Positions 7,875 through 15,414 of a DNA stretch of 17,574 nucleotides are shown here, in pieces. Position 1 is the stretch's first letter; every line of letters begins with the position of its first letter. The position numbers and the translations under genes were made by a program. Source of the DNA: JANXZO01 sp964355115 (GTDB lineage: Bacteria > Bacteroidota > Bacteroidia > Bacteroidales > FEN-979); assembly GCA_964355115.1 (NCBI GenBank), contig CAYHCQ010000073.1, forward strand, positions 1-17,574, written 5' to 3'. The notes below the pieces were generated by a model that did not search any database, was not told the origin of the DNA, and saw only the letters and a program-made list of their open reading frames with translations.

Positions 7875-8555
7875 ATGAGAAAGCCTTTCTTATACCTCTT
7901 GTTGCTGCTTGTCCCGATCCTGAACAAGGCGGGTTCGGGCATGACGGTTCCTGTGGTGGCGGAGCAGTACGATCTTTACGCTGCGTTGAAACTGGAGGAA
8001 ATGGGGTTGTCGAAGGAGGTCTTTCAAATTGCCCTGAAGGGGTATAAAAAGCTTGAGAGCATCGGTAAACTGCAGAATACGGATATCCTCACCATCGTCG
8101 ACTTCTCCCAGTCAAGTAGAAACAAACGTTTTTATGTGATCGATCTGCTGCACAAAGCCCTTTTATTCAACACATACGTAGCGCATGGCCGCAACACCGG
8201 CGAAGAGTTTGCCACCACATTCTCGAATACAGCGGGTTCATTCAAAAGCAGCCTGGGATTCTATGTAACAAAAAATCACGCTACCGGCGCCAGTACAGGT
8301 TTTTCGCTCCTGCTCGAAGGCGTCGAAAGGGGGTTCAACGACAACGCCCTCAAACGCGAGATCATCATGCATGGAGCCGCCTATGCCACGGAGAATTTCA
8401 TCCGGAAAACCGGACGCCTCGGCCGCAGTTTCGGCTGCCCTTCCCTGCCACCCGATTTCATCAAACCGGTCGTCGAAAAGATCGAAAAAGGCACCTGCCT
8501 GTTCATCTATCACCCAAATGACTTTTACCTGCACCATTCGGCACTGCTGAATTGA
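7875..8555 (+). CDS. YkuD_2-type murein L,D-transpeptidase catalytic domain protein
   Basis: A 226-residue secreted protein of the 'murein L,D-transpeptidase catalytic domain' (YkuD_2) family. It has an N-terminal signal (MRKPFLYLLLLLVPILNKAGSG). The domain contains LTIVDFSQSSRNKRFYVIDL, the expected first strands, then AHGRNTG, and the active site H166 in IIMHGAAY and C188 in GRLGRSFGCPSLP. The GRSFGCPxL form of the nucleophile motif separates this family from the SHGC form of the enzyme at 5657-7252. Such proteins are presumed to exchange or cross-link peptidoglycan at diaminopimelate, or attach proteins to it; the exact reaction is not visible from sequence. The next in-frame Met (residue 23) would remove the signal, so the ATG at 7875 is kept although the promoter is almost on top of it. 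Confidence 0.9.
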   Translation: MRKPFLYLLLLLVPILNKAGSGMTVPVVAEQYDLYAALKLEEMGLSKEVFQIALKGYKKLESIGKLQNTDILTIVDFSQSSRNKRFYVIDLLHKALLFNTYVAHGRNTGEEFATTFSNTAGSFKSSLGFYVTKNHATGASTGFSLLLEGVERGFNDNALKREIIMHGAAYATENFIRKTGRLGRSFGCPSLPPDFIKPVVEKIEKGTCLFIYHPNDFYLHHSALLN

Positions 8556-8583
8556 CAGGTGGCTCAACAGCTCCTCACTTAAC

Positions 8584-8632
8584 CCCGTCACGCGTCACGC
8601 GTCACGTGTCACGCGTTCCGCGTCACGCATCA
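8584..8632. repeat. Tandem array of a 7-bp unit (consensus CGCGTCA), seven copies
   Basis: Seven consecutive heptamers can be laid end to end: cccgtca, cgcgtca, cgcgtca, cgtgtca, cgcgttc, cgcgtca, cgcatca. Three are exact and the rest differ by one or two bases. The array lies in the 134-bp gap between the YkuD_2 gene and the PAS kinase and ends about 33 bp before the kinase promoter element. It is GC-rich in an otherwise AT-rich gap, and it is not an open frame of any evident gene. Function unknown: replication-slippage satellite, protein-binding array or transcript structure are all possible. Confidence 0.85.
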
Positions 8633-8664
8633 CCATGATTTTACTATAACATCTGAAATTTTCT

Positions 8665-8672
8665 TATATTTG
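8665..8672 (+). promoter_or_regulatory. Bacteroidota-type -7 promoter element (TATATTTG) for the PAS hybrid kinase
   Basis: TATATTTG is a full TAnnTTTG match, 17 nt before the ATG at 8690, predicting a leader of about 12 nt. No clear -33 element was found; the heptamer array lies about 33 bp upstream. Confidence 0.55.
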
Positions 8673-8689
8673 TTGCAATAATTGTCAAG

Positions 8690-10240
8690 ATGCCTAAGCA
8701 ACAAAAGCGAACAGGAGTTAAGTACCAAGAGGAGCTGCTGCAGGCAATTTATGAAAATGCCAGTGTAGGAATGGCCCTTCTCGACATGGACGGCAATTTT
8801 TTCCAGGTCAATCCGGCTATGTGCGAGATGATGCAATACACCAGCGAGGAGTTGCTTTCCCGCCAGTTTACCGTGACTCATCCCGACGACCTGGAGCGCA
8901 GTGAATTTGTGCTTGCCCAGCTCAAAGAGGGGAAGATCCGCAAGAACATAATGGAGAAGCGGTATGTTCGCAAAGATGGTTCGGTGATATATGCCCTGCA
9001 CAACCTGTCGCTGATCCGCGACAGCTCCGGGAATCCATACCTTTTTATCATCCAGGCCCAGGATATAACCCATCTGAAGAACACCTTACGCCGGGCAGTT
9101 GAGGCCGATAACCTGAAGACTACCTTCCTGCAGAACCTGAGCCATGAGGTTCGCACCCCTGCCAATGCCATCTTCGGATTTTATGAACTTCTGAAGGAAC
9201 CCAACTGCTCACCTGAGGAGCAAAAGAGTTATCTAAGCCTGATTCAAAACGGAGTTGAACAGTTCATTTTTATCCTCAACAACATAGTAGATATTTCAAA
9301 GGTTGAAACCCATCAGCTTGTATTAAAGAAGACGCCCTGTGATATAAGAGGATTGCTCCGGGACGTTTTTGCCACCTGGTCGGAAAAGTTCAATACTGAG
9401 AAAAATTCCGGAGTTGAGTTTACCTTCTTCATGATTGAGACGCCCGATCCTGTTTTTGTGGATTGTGATGCTGGAAGGCTTAAACAGGCACTGGATTTCT
9501 TGCTCGACAATGCGTATAAATTCACAAAATTCGGAAGGGTCACACTGGGTTGTCATGTGCTTCCCGAAAAGGAGGTGATCCTGTTCGTAAAAGACTCGGG
9601 AATCGGTATTCCCCGGGAGAAGCAGGAGTTTATCTTCAATAAATTCCGCCAGGGCGACGAATCGGCCTCACGCCAGTATGGCGGACTTGGACTCGGCCTT
9701 ACACTGGCACGTGAGTTTATAACACTGCAGGGGGGGAAACTATGGCTGCAGTCGGCACCCGACCAGGGTACTTCTGTTTACTGTTCACTGCCTTACAAAG
9801 GTAAAAAGCCATTGACTGACGAACCCAGGATAGCCCACCCGCCGGTACCAGTACTCGATCTTACGGGAAGGACCATCCTGATTGCCGAAGATACCGATAA
9901 CAACTATAGGGTTCTGGAGGTTTGGTTAAAAAAAACCGGAGCTCGCCTGATACGGGCCCGCAACGGGCTGGAGGCCATCGAAACCTGTCATCACGATAAA
10001 ACAATTGACCTGGTACTGATGGATATTCAGATGCCCATCGTGAATGGCTACAGCGCCACCCGCGAAATTCTGGCTTTCCGCCCCGGGCTTCCGGTTATTG
10101 CGCAAACTGCCTACTCACTCGACTTCGACGAGCGCAATGCCTTCGAAGCCGGATGTGTTGCTTACCTCATAAAGCCCCTCGACATCACCAGCCTTTTTGA
10201 TGTGATCAAGGCGCACATCAGGCAAATTGAAGTTCACTGA
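8690..10240 (+). CDS. Soluble PAS-domain hybrid histidine kinase with receiver
   Basis: A 516-residue cytoplasmic hybrid kinase with no TM segment or signal peptide. Order: a PAS sensor with PAC end (about 14-130; ENASVGMALLDMDGNFFQVNPAM, RYVRKDGS, QDITHLK), HisKA with H152 in NLSHEVRTP, HATPase_c with N274 (LLDNAYKF), DSGIGI (302-307) and GGLGLGL (331-337), and a receiver with E400/D401, phospho-acceptor D445 in LVLMDIQMP, T473 and K495. All key residues are present, so it should be an active kinase passing phosphate to its own receiver. The ligand or cofactor of the PAS domain is not evident. No HPt or DNA-binding regulator lies next to it. The last 23 bp overlap the end of the convergent ABC exporter gene. 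Confidence 0.94.
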   Translation: MPKQQKRTGVKYQEELLQAIYENASVGMALLDMDGNFFQVNPAMCEMMQYTSEELLSRQFTVTHPDDLERSEFVLAQLKEGKIRKNIMEKRYVRKDGSVIYALHNLSLIRDSSGNPYLFIIQAQDITHLKNTLRRAVEADNLKTTFLQNLSHEVRTPANAIFGFYELLKEPNCSPEEQKSYLSLIQNGVEQFIFILNNIVDISKVETHQLVLKKTPCDIRGLLRDVFATWSEKFNTEKNSGVEFTFFMIETPDPVFVDCDAGRLKQALDFLLDNAYKFTKFGRVTLGCHVLPEKEVILFVKDSGIGIPREKQEFIFNKFRQGDESASRQYGGLGLGLTLAREFITLQGGKLWLQSAPDQGTSVYCSLPYKGKKPLTDEPRIAHPPVPVLDLTGRTILIAEDTDNNYRVLEVWLKKTGARLIRARNGLEAIETCHHDKTIDLVLMDIQMPIVNGYSATREILAFRPGLPVIAQTAYSLDFDERNAFEAGCVAYLIKPLDITSLFDVIKAHIRQIEVH

Positions 10241-11984
10241 GGTTGCGGTATAATCCGTCGTCCACTCTCAAAAGTTCTTCGTGGGTGCCCTTTTCCACAA
10301 TCCGGCCATTGTCGAGCACGAGTATGATATCGGCCTGCCGGATGGTGGAGAGCCGGTGCGCAATCACAATGGAGGTGCGCCCCTTCATCAGTTTCTCGAG
10401 GGCATCCTGCACCAGCCGTTCCGATTCGGAGTCGAGCGAGGAGGTGGCCTCGTCGAGGATGAGGATCTTCGGATTCTTGAGCACGGCGCGGGCAATGGCT
10501 ATGCGCTGACGCTGTCCGCCCGATAATTGCGTTCCCCGCTCACCAACAAGGGTATCAAGCCCGCCCGGGAACTGACTGATGAACTCCCACGCATTGGCCT
10601 TCCGGGCAGCCTCCGTTATCATCTCCTCCGAAGCGCCTGGCTTGCCATAGGCGATGTTCTCCCGGATTGATCCGCCAAAGAGGAAAATATCCTGTGGTAC
10701 AATGGCCATCTGGTTTCGCAGGGCCGAGAGAGGAATGTCGCGATGATCTTTCTCATCGAACAATATCTGACCCGATACGGGATCGTACAGCCTTAACAGA
10801 AGCGAAACAAAAGTCGATTTTCCCGCGCCGCTCGGACCAACCAGGGCAACCAGGGTGTCGGGCTGGATGGTTGCTGAAATGTCGGAGAGCACCTGCATCT
10901 CAGTACGGGAGGGGTAGTGAAATGAGACCCCGCTGAACCGGATGCCGCCATGCAGCATCTGATCAGGCAGGAGTTCTTTAATCTCCCCGACAGGTTCAAC
11001 AGGTTCATTAAAAATTTCAAGCAGGTCTTCGGTGGCGCCAATGAATTTCTGAACTCGTGCAAACACATCTGCCATGCCGCCGATGGTACCACCGATAAAC
11101 ATCGAATAGATCACAAAAGAGAAGAGCTCTCCCGTCTCAAGCTCTCCGGCGGACAGCAGCGCCGCACCCCGCCATATCACGGCAGTCATTGCCCCGAAAA
11201 GACCCAGGATAGTAAAGGAAGAAAAAGCCCCGCGAAGTTTGCCATTCTTGATGCCGGTATGCGCAATGTCAAGTGTTTTAACCCGGTAGCGGGCCATCTC
11301 GAAAAATTCATTGGTGAAAGACTTTACGCTTTGTATCCCCTGTAGCGTCTCCTCAACAATGGTGTTGGAGTCGGCTACCTGTCCCTGGGCCTGCTTGCTC
11401 AGTTTGCGGATGTAGCGGCCGAAAAATACAGTAAGAACCATGATCACCGGAACGATGGCCAGCATGAAAAGGGTGAGTTTAAAGGAGGTAACCATGAGCA
11501 GGCTGATCCCGCCGACGATGATGATGATCTGTCGCAGGAATTCGGCCAGTGTCGTGGTGAGAGCGTCCTGAAGCAGGGTAATGTCGGAAGAGATCCTGCT
11601 GTTGAGCTCACCCACACGGCGGTGCTGAAAGAACTTCATCGGCAGGCGGATGAGGTGGTTGAAGGTGCTCTGACGGAGGTCGGCAAGTGTCTTCTCGGCC
11701 ACATGCACGAAAAGGTAGATGCGGAAATAGGAAAATACCGACTGGGCAATAAGTACGATCAGCAGGATCAATGCAATACGGTCGATCTCCTGGGCCAGTT
11801 TCCCCTGGTTTCCCAGGTCGACAAGCTGCCCCAGCAGTTTCGGGAAAACCAGGCTGGCGCTGCTCGATCCCAGCAGGAATAGCAACCCGAGGGCATATTC
11901 GTATTTGTAGGGTTTGATGTAGCTGTAGAGCCTGAATAACTTTCCCAGTCCCGACAGCGTGATCTTCTTTTTAGGTTCTTCCAT
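10218..11984 (-). CDS. ABC exporter half-transporter, permease-ATPase fusion (MsbA/ABCB-like)
   Basis: The product has 588 residues from the ATG at 11984. The frame continues to a TTG at 11993, but that codon lies inside a TACCTTTG promoter element and cannot be the start. It is a type-I exporter half-transporter that works as a dimer: a six-TM domain (about 30-310) then an ATPase domain. Numbered from 11984: Walker A GPSGAGKST (about 383-391), Q-loop Q431, signature LSGGQRQRIA (487-496), Walker B ILILDE (507-512, catalytic E512) and H-loop H543 in IAHRLSTI; all are intact. Likely substrates of this class are lipids, lipopolysaccharide precursors, peptides or drugs; sequence alone does not choose. 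It overlaps the PAS kinase tail-to-tail by 23 bp and diverges from the M13 peptidase gene. Confidence 0.93.
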   Translation of the reverse strand: MEEPKKKITLSGLGKLFRLYSYIKPYKYEYALGLLFLLGSSSASLVFPKLLGQLVDLGNQGKLAQEIDRIALILLIVLIAQSVFSYFRIYLFVHVAEKTLADLRQSTFNHLIRLPMKFFQHRRVGELNSRISSDITLLQDALTTTLAEFLRQIIIIVGGISLLMVTSFKLTLFMLAIVPVIMVLTVFFGRYIRKLSKQAQGQVADSNTIVEETLQGIQSVKSFTNEFFEMARYRVKTLDIAHTGIKNGKLRGAFSSFTILGLFGAMTAVIWRGAALLSAGELETGELFSFVIYSMFIGGTIGGMADVFARVQKFIGATEDLLEIFNEPVEPVGEIKELLPDQMLHGGIRFSGVSFHYPSRTEMQVLSDISATIQPDTLVALVGPSGAGKSTFVSLLLRLYDPVSGQILFDEKDHRDIPLSALRNQMAIVPQDIFLFGGSIRENIAYGKPGASEEMITEAARKANAWEFISQFPGGLDTLVGERGTQLSGGQRQRIAIARAVLKNPKILILDEATSSLDSESERLVQDALEKLMKGRTSIVIAHRLSTIRQADIILVLDNGRIVEKGTHEELLRVDDGLYRNLSELQFA

Positions 11985-11990
11985 GGGGTG

Positions 11991-11998
11991 CAAAGGTA
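11991..11998 (-). promoter_or_regulatory. Bacteroidota-type -7 promoter element (TACCTTTG) for the ABC exporter
   Basis: The minus strand reads TACCTTTG, then CACCCC, then the ATG at 11984: only 6 nt separate element and start codon. This sets the start codon and suggests a leaderless or nearly leaderless message. Confidence 0.6.
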
Positions 11999-12081
11999 CC
12001 CATTTTCACCTGTTCGGATAACCGGAAAAATGCAGGGGAGGCTTTCTTTTGATTACTTTTACAGCTCCAAAATCTATTTCC

Positions 12082-14124
12082 ATGAAGCTACGCCTTTTTC
12101 TTGCGGCTGTCGCAATTCCGGCAGCCCTCTTGTTTTCCTGCACAAACACGTCGCCGAAGCAACAGCCCGACGCCCTTGTCTCTCATATCGATTCGACGGT
12201 GAATCCGGGCGATGACTTCTTCCTTTTCGCCAATGGAAAATGGTTCAAAGAGAATCCCATCCCCGCCAGCGAACAGAGCAACGGCCTCTGGCAGCTGATC
12301 CGCGATACCATCAACGCCCAGATCCTCAACATCTGCGAATCGTCAGCAAAACTTACAGATTCACCCCCGGGAAGCAACAAGCAGAAGATCGGCGATCTCT
12401 TCTTTTCGGGCATGGACAGCGTAAACCTGAACCGCAAGGGCATTTCGGAAATGAAGGAACATCTTGCGCGGATTGACGCCATCAGTGATCTGGCGGGGCT
12501 TGCAAAAGAGGCTGCCCTAGTACATGCGGTTTCCACGGCACCGTTTTTCAGCTTTTATGTGGCCCAGGACGACCGCCTCAGCAGTAAGCATGCTATATTC
12601 ATCAACCAGGGCGGACTGAGCCTTCCCGAGCGCAGCTACTACTTCGACAAAGATCCTCAGGCTACCAACGTGAGGGTGCAATTCCTTAACTATGCAACCA
12701 GCATGTACCGGATCATGGGATACGAACAGCCTGAGGCCCGCAAGGTCGCTGAAAACACCCTGGACCTGGAAACTGAACTGGCACGTATTTCCAGAAAGAT
12801 GGAAGATACACGCGATCCGCTGAAGAATTACAACAAGATATCGTTCGGGGAGCTGAAAAAATCAATGCCCGGTTTTCAATGGGAGCAGTTTACTGCCGCC
12901 GCTGGTCTTGCCGCTGTCGATTCAGTTGTGGTGGGGCAGCCTGAATTCCTCCACGGCCTCAGCAGCTGCCTCCGGGTGTATCCATTGGCTGACTGGAAGA
13001 ACTACCTGAAACTCCATCTTATGGCAGGTCTTGCCCGCTGTATGGACGATTCCACTTATAAAACTCATTTTTCTTTCTACTCCACGACCCTGCGCGGCAT
13101 AAAGTCGCCCCGGCCACGATGGAAAAGGGTTGTTGTGCAAACAGATGAATCGCTTGGAGCGCTCATTGGACAGGTGTATGTTGACGAATACCTTCCCAAA
13201 GGCACCAAGGAGAAGCTCACTGAGATCGGCGATGCCATCAAGGTTGTGTATGCAGAACGGATCAAAGCCCTTGACTGGATGAGCGAACCCACCAAGCTGA
13301 AGGCGCTGAAAAAACTCGACGGGATGATCATGAAGGTTGGTTATCCCGACCAGTGGAAAGACATGAGCAAACTCACCATCGTACGCGACTCCTACATTAA
13401 GAATGTGATAAGCTCAAATCGGTGGTGGTTTGATTATAACATTGCCAAATACGGCAAACCGGTCGACCGCAAGGAGTGGAATATGGACCCGCAGACTTAC
13501 AATGCCTATTACAACCCCTCCAACAACGAGATCTGCGTTCCCGGCTGTAACATCATTGTACCGGGCTACGAGCGTGTGATGGCCGACGACGCACTTTTGT
13601 ATTCGATCATCGGGGGATCCACATTCGGCCACGAAATAACCCATGGCTTCGACGACCAGGGATGCAAGTACGATGAGTTCGGGAACCTGAACAACTGGTG
13701 GACGGCGGATGACAGCATCCGGTTTTTTGCCAAGACAAAGATGATCGTGAAGCAGTTCGACAAATATGTTGCTGCCGACAGTCTGCATATCAACGGATCG
13801 CTTACTCAGGGAGAGAACATCGCCGACCTGGCAGGGATTATTCTTGGATACCAGGCCTTTCAGAAACGACCACAATATGTCAACAATGAGATGACCGGCG
13901 GAATTCCTCCCGATAAACGTTACTTTCTTGCTTATGCGCTGGCATGGATGATCAACGACCGGCCAGAGGCCATCGCCAACCAGGTGCGCAGCGATGTGCA
14001 CTCACCTGCAAAGTTCAGGGTCAACGGTCCCCTTTCCGACGTTCCTGAATTCTACGCTGCCTTCGGAATCAAAGAGGGCGATGCCATGTGGCTGCCCGAC
14101 AGTCTGCGGGTGAGGATCTGGTGA
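12082..14124 (+). CDS. M13 family (neprilysin/PepO-like) zinc metallopeptidase, lipoprotein
   Basis: A 680-residue product from the ATG at 12082; the frame reaches back to a TTG at 12049, but the ATG gives a proper lipoprotein signal (MKLRLFLAAVAIPAALLFSC, lipid on Cys20), so it is chosen. The M13 N-terminal domain begins with VNPGDDFFLFANGKWF. The catalytic half shows the zinc site HEITH (517-521, E518 catalytic), third ligand E578 and D582 in GENIADLAG, the substrate-binding NAYYN (474-478), and HSPAKFRVNGPLSDVPEF with H640 and R646, the transition-state and C-terminal-residue positions. The C-terminus RVRIW fits the family. The enzyme should cut oligopeptides at the cell surface or periplasm. 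Unusual: the stretch between NAYY and HExxH reads CVPGCNIIVPGY where the family often has FPAxILQPPF. It diverges from the ABC exporter; no link in function is evident. Confidence 0.95.
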   Translation: MKLRLFLAAVAIPAALLFSCTNTSPKQQPDALVSHIDSTVNPGDDFFLFANGKWFKENPIPASEQSNGLWQLIRDTINAQILNICESSAKLTDSPPGSNKQKIGDLFFSGMDSVNLNRKGISEMKEHLARIDAISDLAGLAKEAALVHAVSTAPFFSFYVAQDDRLSSKHAIFINQGGLSLPERSYYFDKDPQATNVRVQFLNYATSMYRIMGYEQPEARKVAENTLDLETELARISRKMEDTRDPLKNYNKISFGELKKSMPGFQWEQFTAAAGLAAVDSVVVGQPEFLHGLSSCLRVYPLADWKNYLKLHLMAGLARCMDDSTYKTHFSFYSTTLRGIKSPRPRWKRVVVQTDESLGALIGQVYVDEYLPKGTKEKLTEIGDAIKVVYAERIKALDWMSEPTKLKALKKLDGMIMKVGYPDQWKDMSKLTIVRDSYIKNVISSNRWWFDYNIAKYGKPVDRKEWNMDPQTYNAYYNPSNNEICVPGCNIIVPGYERVMADDALLYSIIGGSTFGHEITHGFDDQGCKYDEFGNLNNWWTADDSIRFFAKTKMIVKQFDKYVAADSLHINGSLTQGENIADLAGIILGYQAFQKRPQYVNNEMTGGIPPDKRYFLAYALAWMINDRPEAIANQVRSDVHSPAKFRVNGPLSDVPEFYAAFGIKEGDAMWLPDSLRVRIW

Positions 14125-14182
14125 ACCAGCTGCACGATGTCTTCCACACCATCCAGGGACTCTGCCGGCATTGACCCCAATG

Positions 14183-15382
14183 CTATTTTATGCTGCTTTT
14201 CAGAAATGACAAAGCCTTCAGCACATCCTTCACCTCCGTTGAACCTGAACACTGGAACACTTGTTCATCCATGGTGTCATAATCCTCCGGGCCATTGTAC
14301 TTCTTAATGCAGTCGCTGCATTCAAACAAAACACCGGGGGCGAAATTTCCCGGGATGGGGATGTTGAACCACTCAGACCGTGCATTGCTGTGATCGGTTT
14401 TCGAAAATTTTACTCCTGAAATATTGAAGCGGAAGATGTCATCCGGGGCATTGATGGTGAGATTCCCGGCTTTGTCCATGCCCATGATGATGGAGTAGGA
14501 GAGCCGGTCGTTTATGAAGTCGATGGCCTCGGCAGTATTTTTATAACTGTCGGTTCTGGCCCCGCTTACATTTCTCAGGTCGGCGATTTTAGAAGGATCA
14601 AGAACAGAATATGTGCTCTTCAGGTAGTACAGAACCGTGATCACCTTGTATGCTTTTACCCGGCTTTCGCTCTGAAAAGAGTTACGTGACAGGAATTCCT
14701 TTTTTCCGTTATCTTTTTTAACCTCCATGCAGAAATCTCCGTAGATTCTCACCTTCGAATCACCGTCTGAATTGTTGTATCCGAATTCCGCCCTGGAAAG
14801 GTCTACAAGATAGATTTCATCGGGTGCATTGATCGTCATGATACCATTGTCGGAGATCCTGAGGATCATCGAAAAGGAGAGATTTTCATTGATAAAGTCG
14901 ATGGCTTCTCCCACTGTTCTCGTGCCCAGTGTGATATCCTGTATCTTCAGTTTTTTATCGGAGGGGACCCCGCTTTGGGGATCAGCCTGAAAATTTTTCT
15001 TAATGAACCTGAAGGCCGCAATCACTTCATTGGCCTCTTTTTCCGTATCGCAGAGGAACGACTGCCGGCTCAACTTCTCCTTCATTTGTTTGTTTTCATA
15101 CTTTTCGATGCACTCTTCACAAAAAACCCTCACCCTGTCGTCATCATTTCCGCCGTTGTAATTGAATGAAACGTCACGCAGGTTGAACCTGTATTTGCTG
15201 CCGGGGGAGCTGATGGTGACAGTACCGTTCGCCTCGATTTTCTGGATCAGCGAATGGGTGAGGCGGTCGTTGATGTAATCGCGTGCCTCGTCGATGGTGG
15301 TGTACTGGGCGAATGAGTAGGATGCCCCCGCCAGAAGGAACACCAGGAGGAGGATAACTTTAAAATTTCTATAGGTTTTCAT
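14183..15382 (-). CDS. Secreted protein of three ~100-residue repeats with CxxC...C cysteines, family unknown
   Basis: A 399-residue product from the ATG at 15382, which gives a clean Sec signal (MKTYRNFKVILLLVFLLAGASYSFA-Q); another ATG at 15409 adds nine polar residues and is less likely. I do not recognise a family. The mature part is three copies of one unit, about 29-130, 156-256 and 282-396. Each opens with an EAxDxIN(D/E)xLxxS helix, then (I/M)xxxxxGxxTIxxPxxxxxxxL strands, then a basic-aromatic strand, and ends in a helix like VIxxxxxLKS. Copy 1 has C88, C91 and C111; copy 3 has C355, C358 and C378; copy 2 keeps only one cysteine (C218) of the set. The shared spacing suggests a disulfide or metal site lost in the middle copy. 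It converges on the M13 gene (58 bp gap) and follows the MBL gene by 139 bp. Confidence 0.85.
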   Translation of the reverse strand: MKTYRNFKVILLLVFLLAGASYSFAQYTTIDEARDYINDRLTHSLIQKIEANGTVTISSPGSKYRFNLRDVSFNYNGGNDDDRVRVFCEECIEKYENKQMKEKLSRQSFLCDTEKEANEVIAAFRFIKKNFQADPQSGVPSDKKLKIQDITLGTRTVGEAIDFINENLSFSMILRISDNGIMTINAPDEIYLVDLSRAEFGYNNSDGDSKVRIYGDFCMEVKKDNGKKEFLSRNSFQSESRVKAYKVITVLYYLKSTYSVLDPSKIADLRNVSGARTDSYKNTAEAIDFINDRLSYSIIMGMDKAGNLTINAPDDIFRFNISGVKFSKTDHSNARSEWFNIPIPGNFAPGVLFECSDCIKKYNGPEDYDTMDEQVFQCSGSTEVKDVLKALSFLKSSIK

Positions 15383-15399
15383 GGATTCGTTTTTTAGGA

Positions 15400-15414
15400 A
15401 ATCGATCATCGATT
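15400..15414. promoter_or_regulatory. Perfect 7+1+7 inverted repeat (AATCGATCATCGATT), possible operator
   Basis: AATCGAT and ATCGATT are exact reverse complements around one central base, 18 bp upstream of the chosen start of the three-repeat protein. It could bind a dimeric regulator. A second weak stem (AACTGG at 15492-15497 with CCAGTT at 15509-15514) lies just past the MBL gene stop and lacks a T-run, so it is not called a terminator. The rest of the 139-bp gap shows nothing else. Confidence 0.3.

Noticed and set aside
8584..8632. Heptamer array as a CRISPR array or an origin of replication
   Set aside because: The unit is 7 bp with no spacers, and no dnaA gene or AT-rich DnaA-box cluster is near.
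13414..14001. Long minus-strand open frame (195 codons) inside the M13 peptidase gene
   Set aside because: It is the shadow of a strongly supported metallopeptidase with intact motifs; the antisense product has no recognisable domain.
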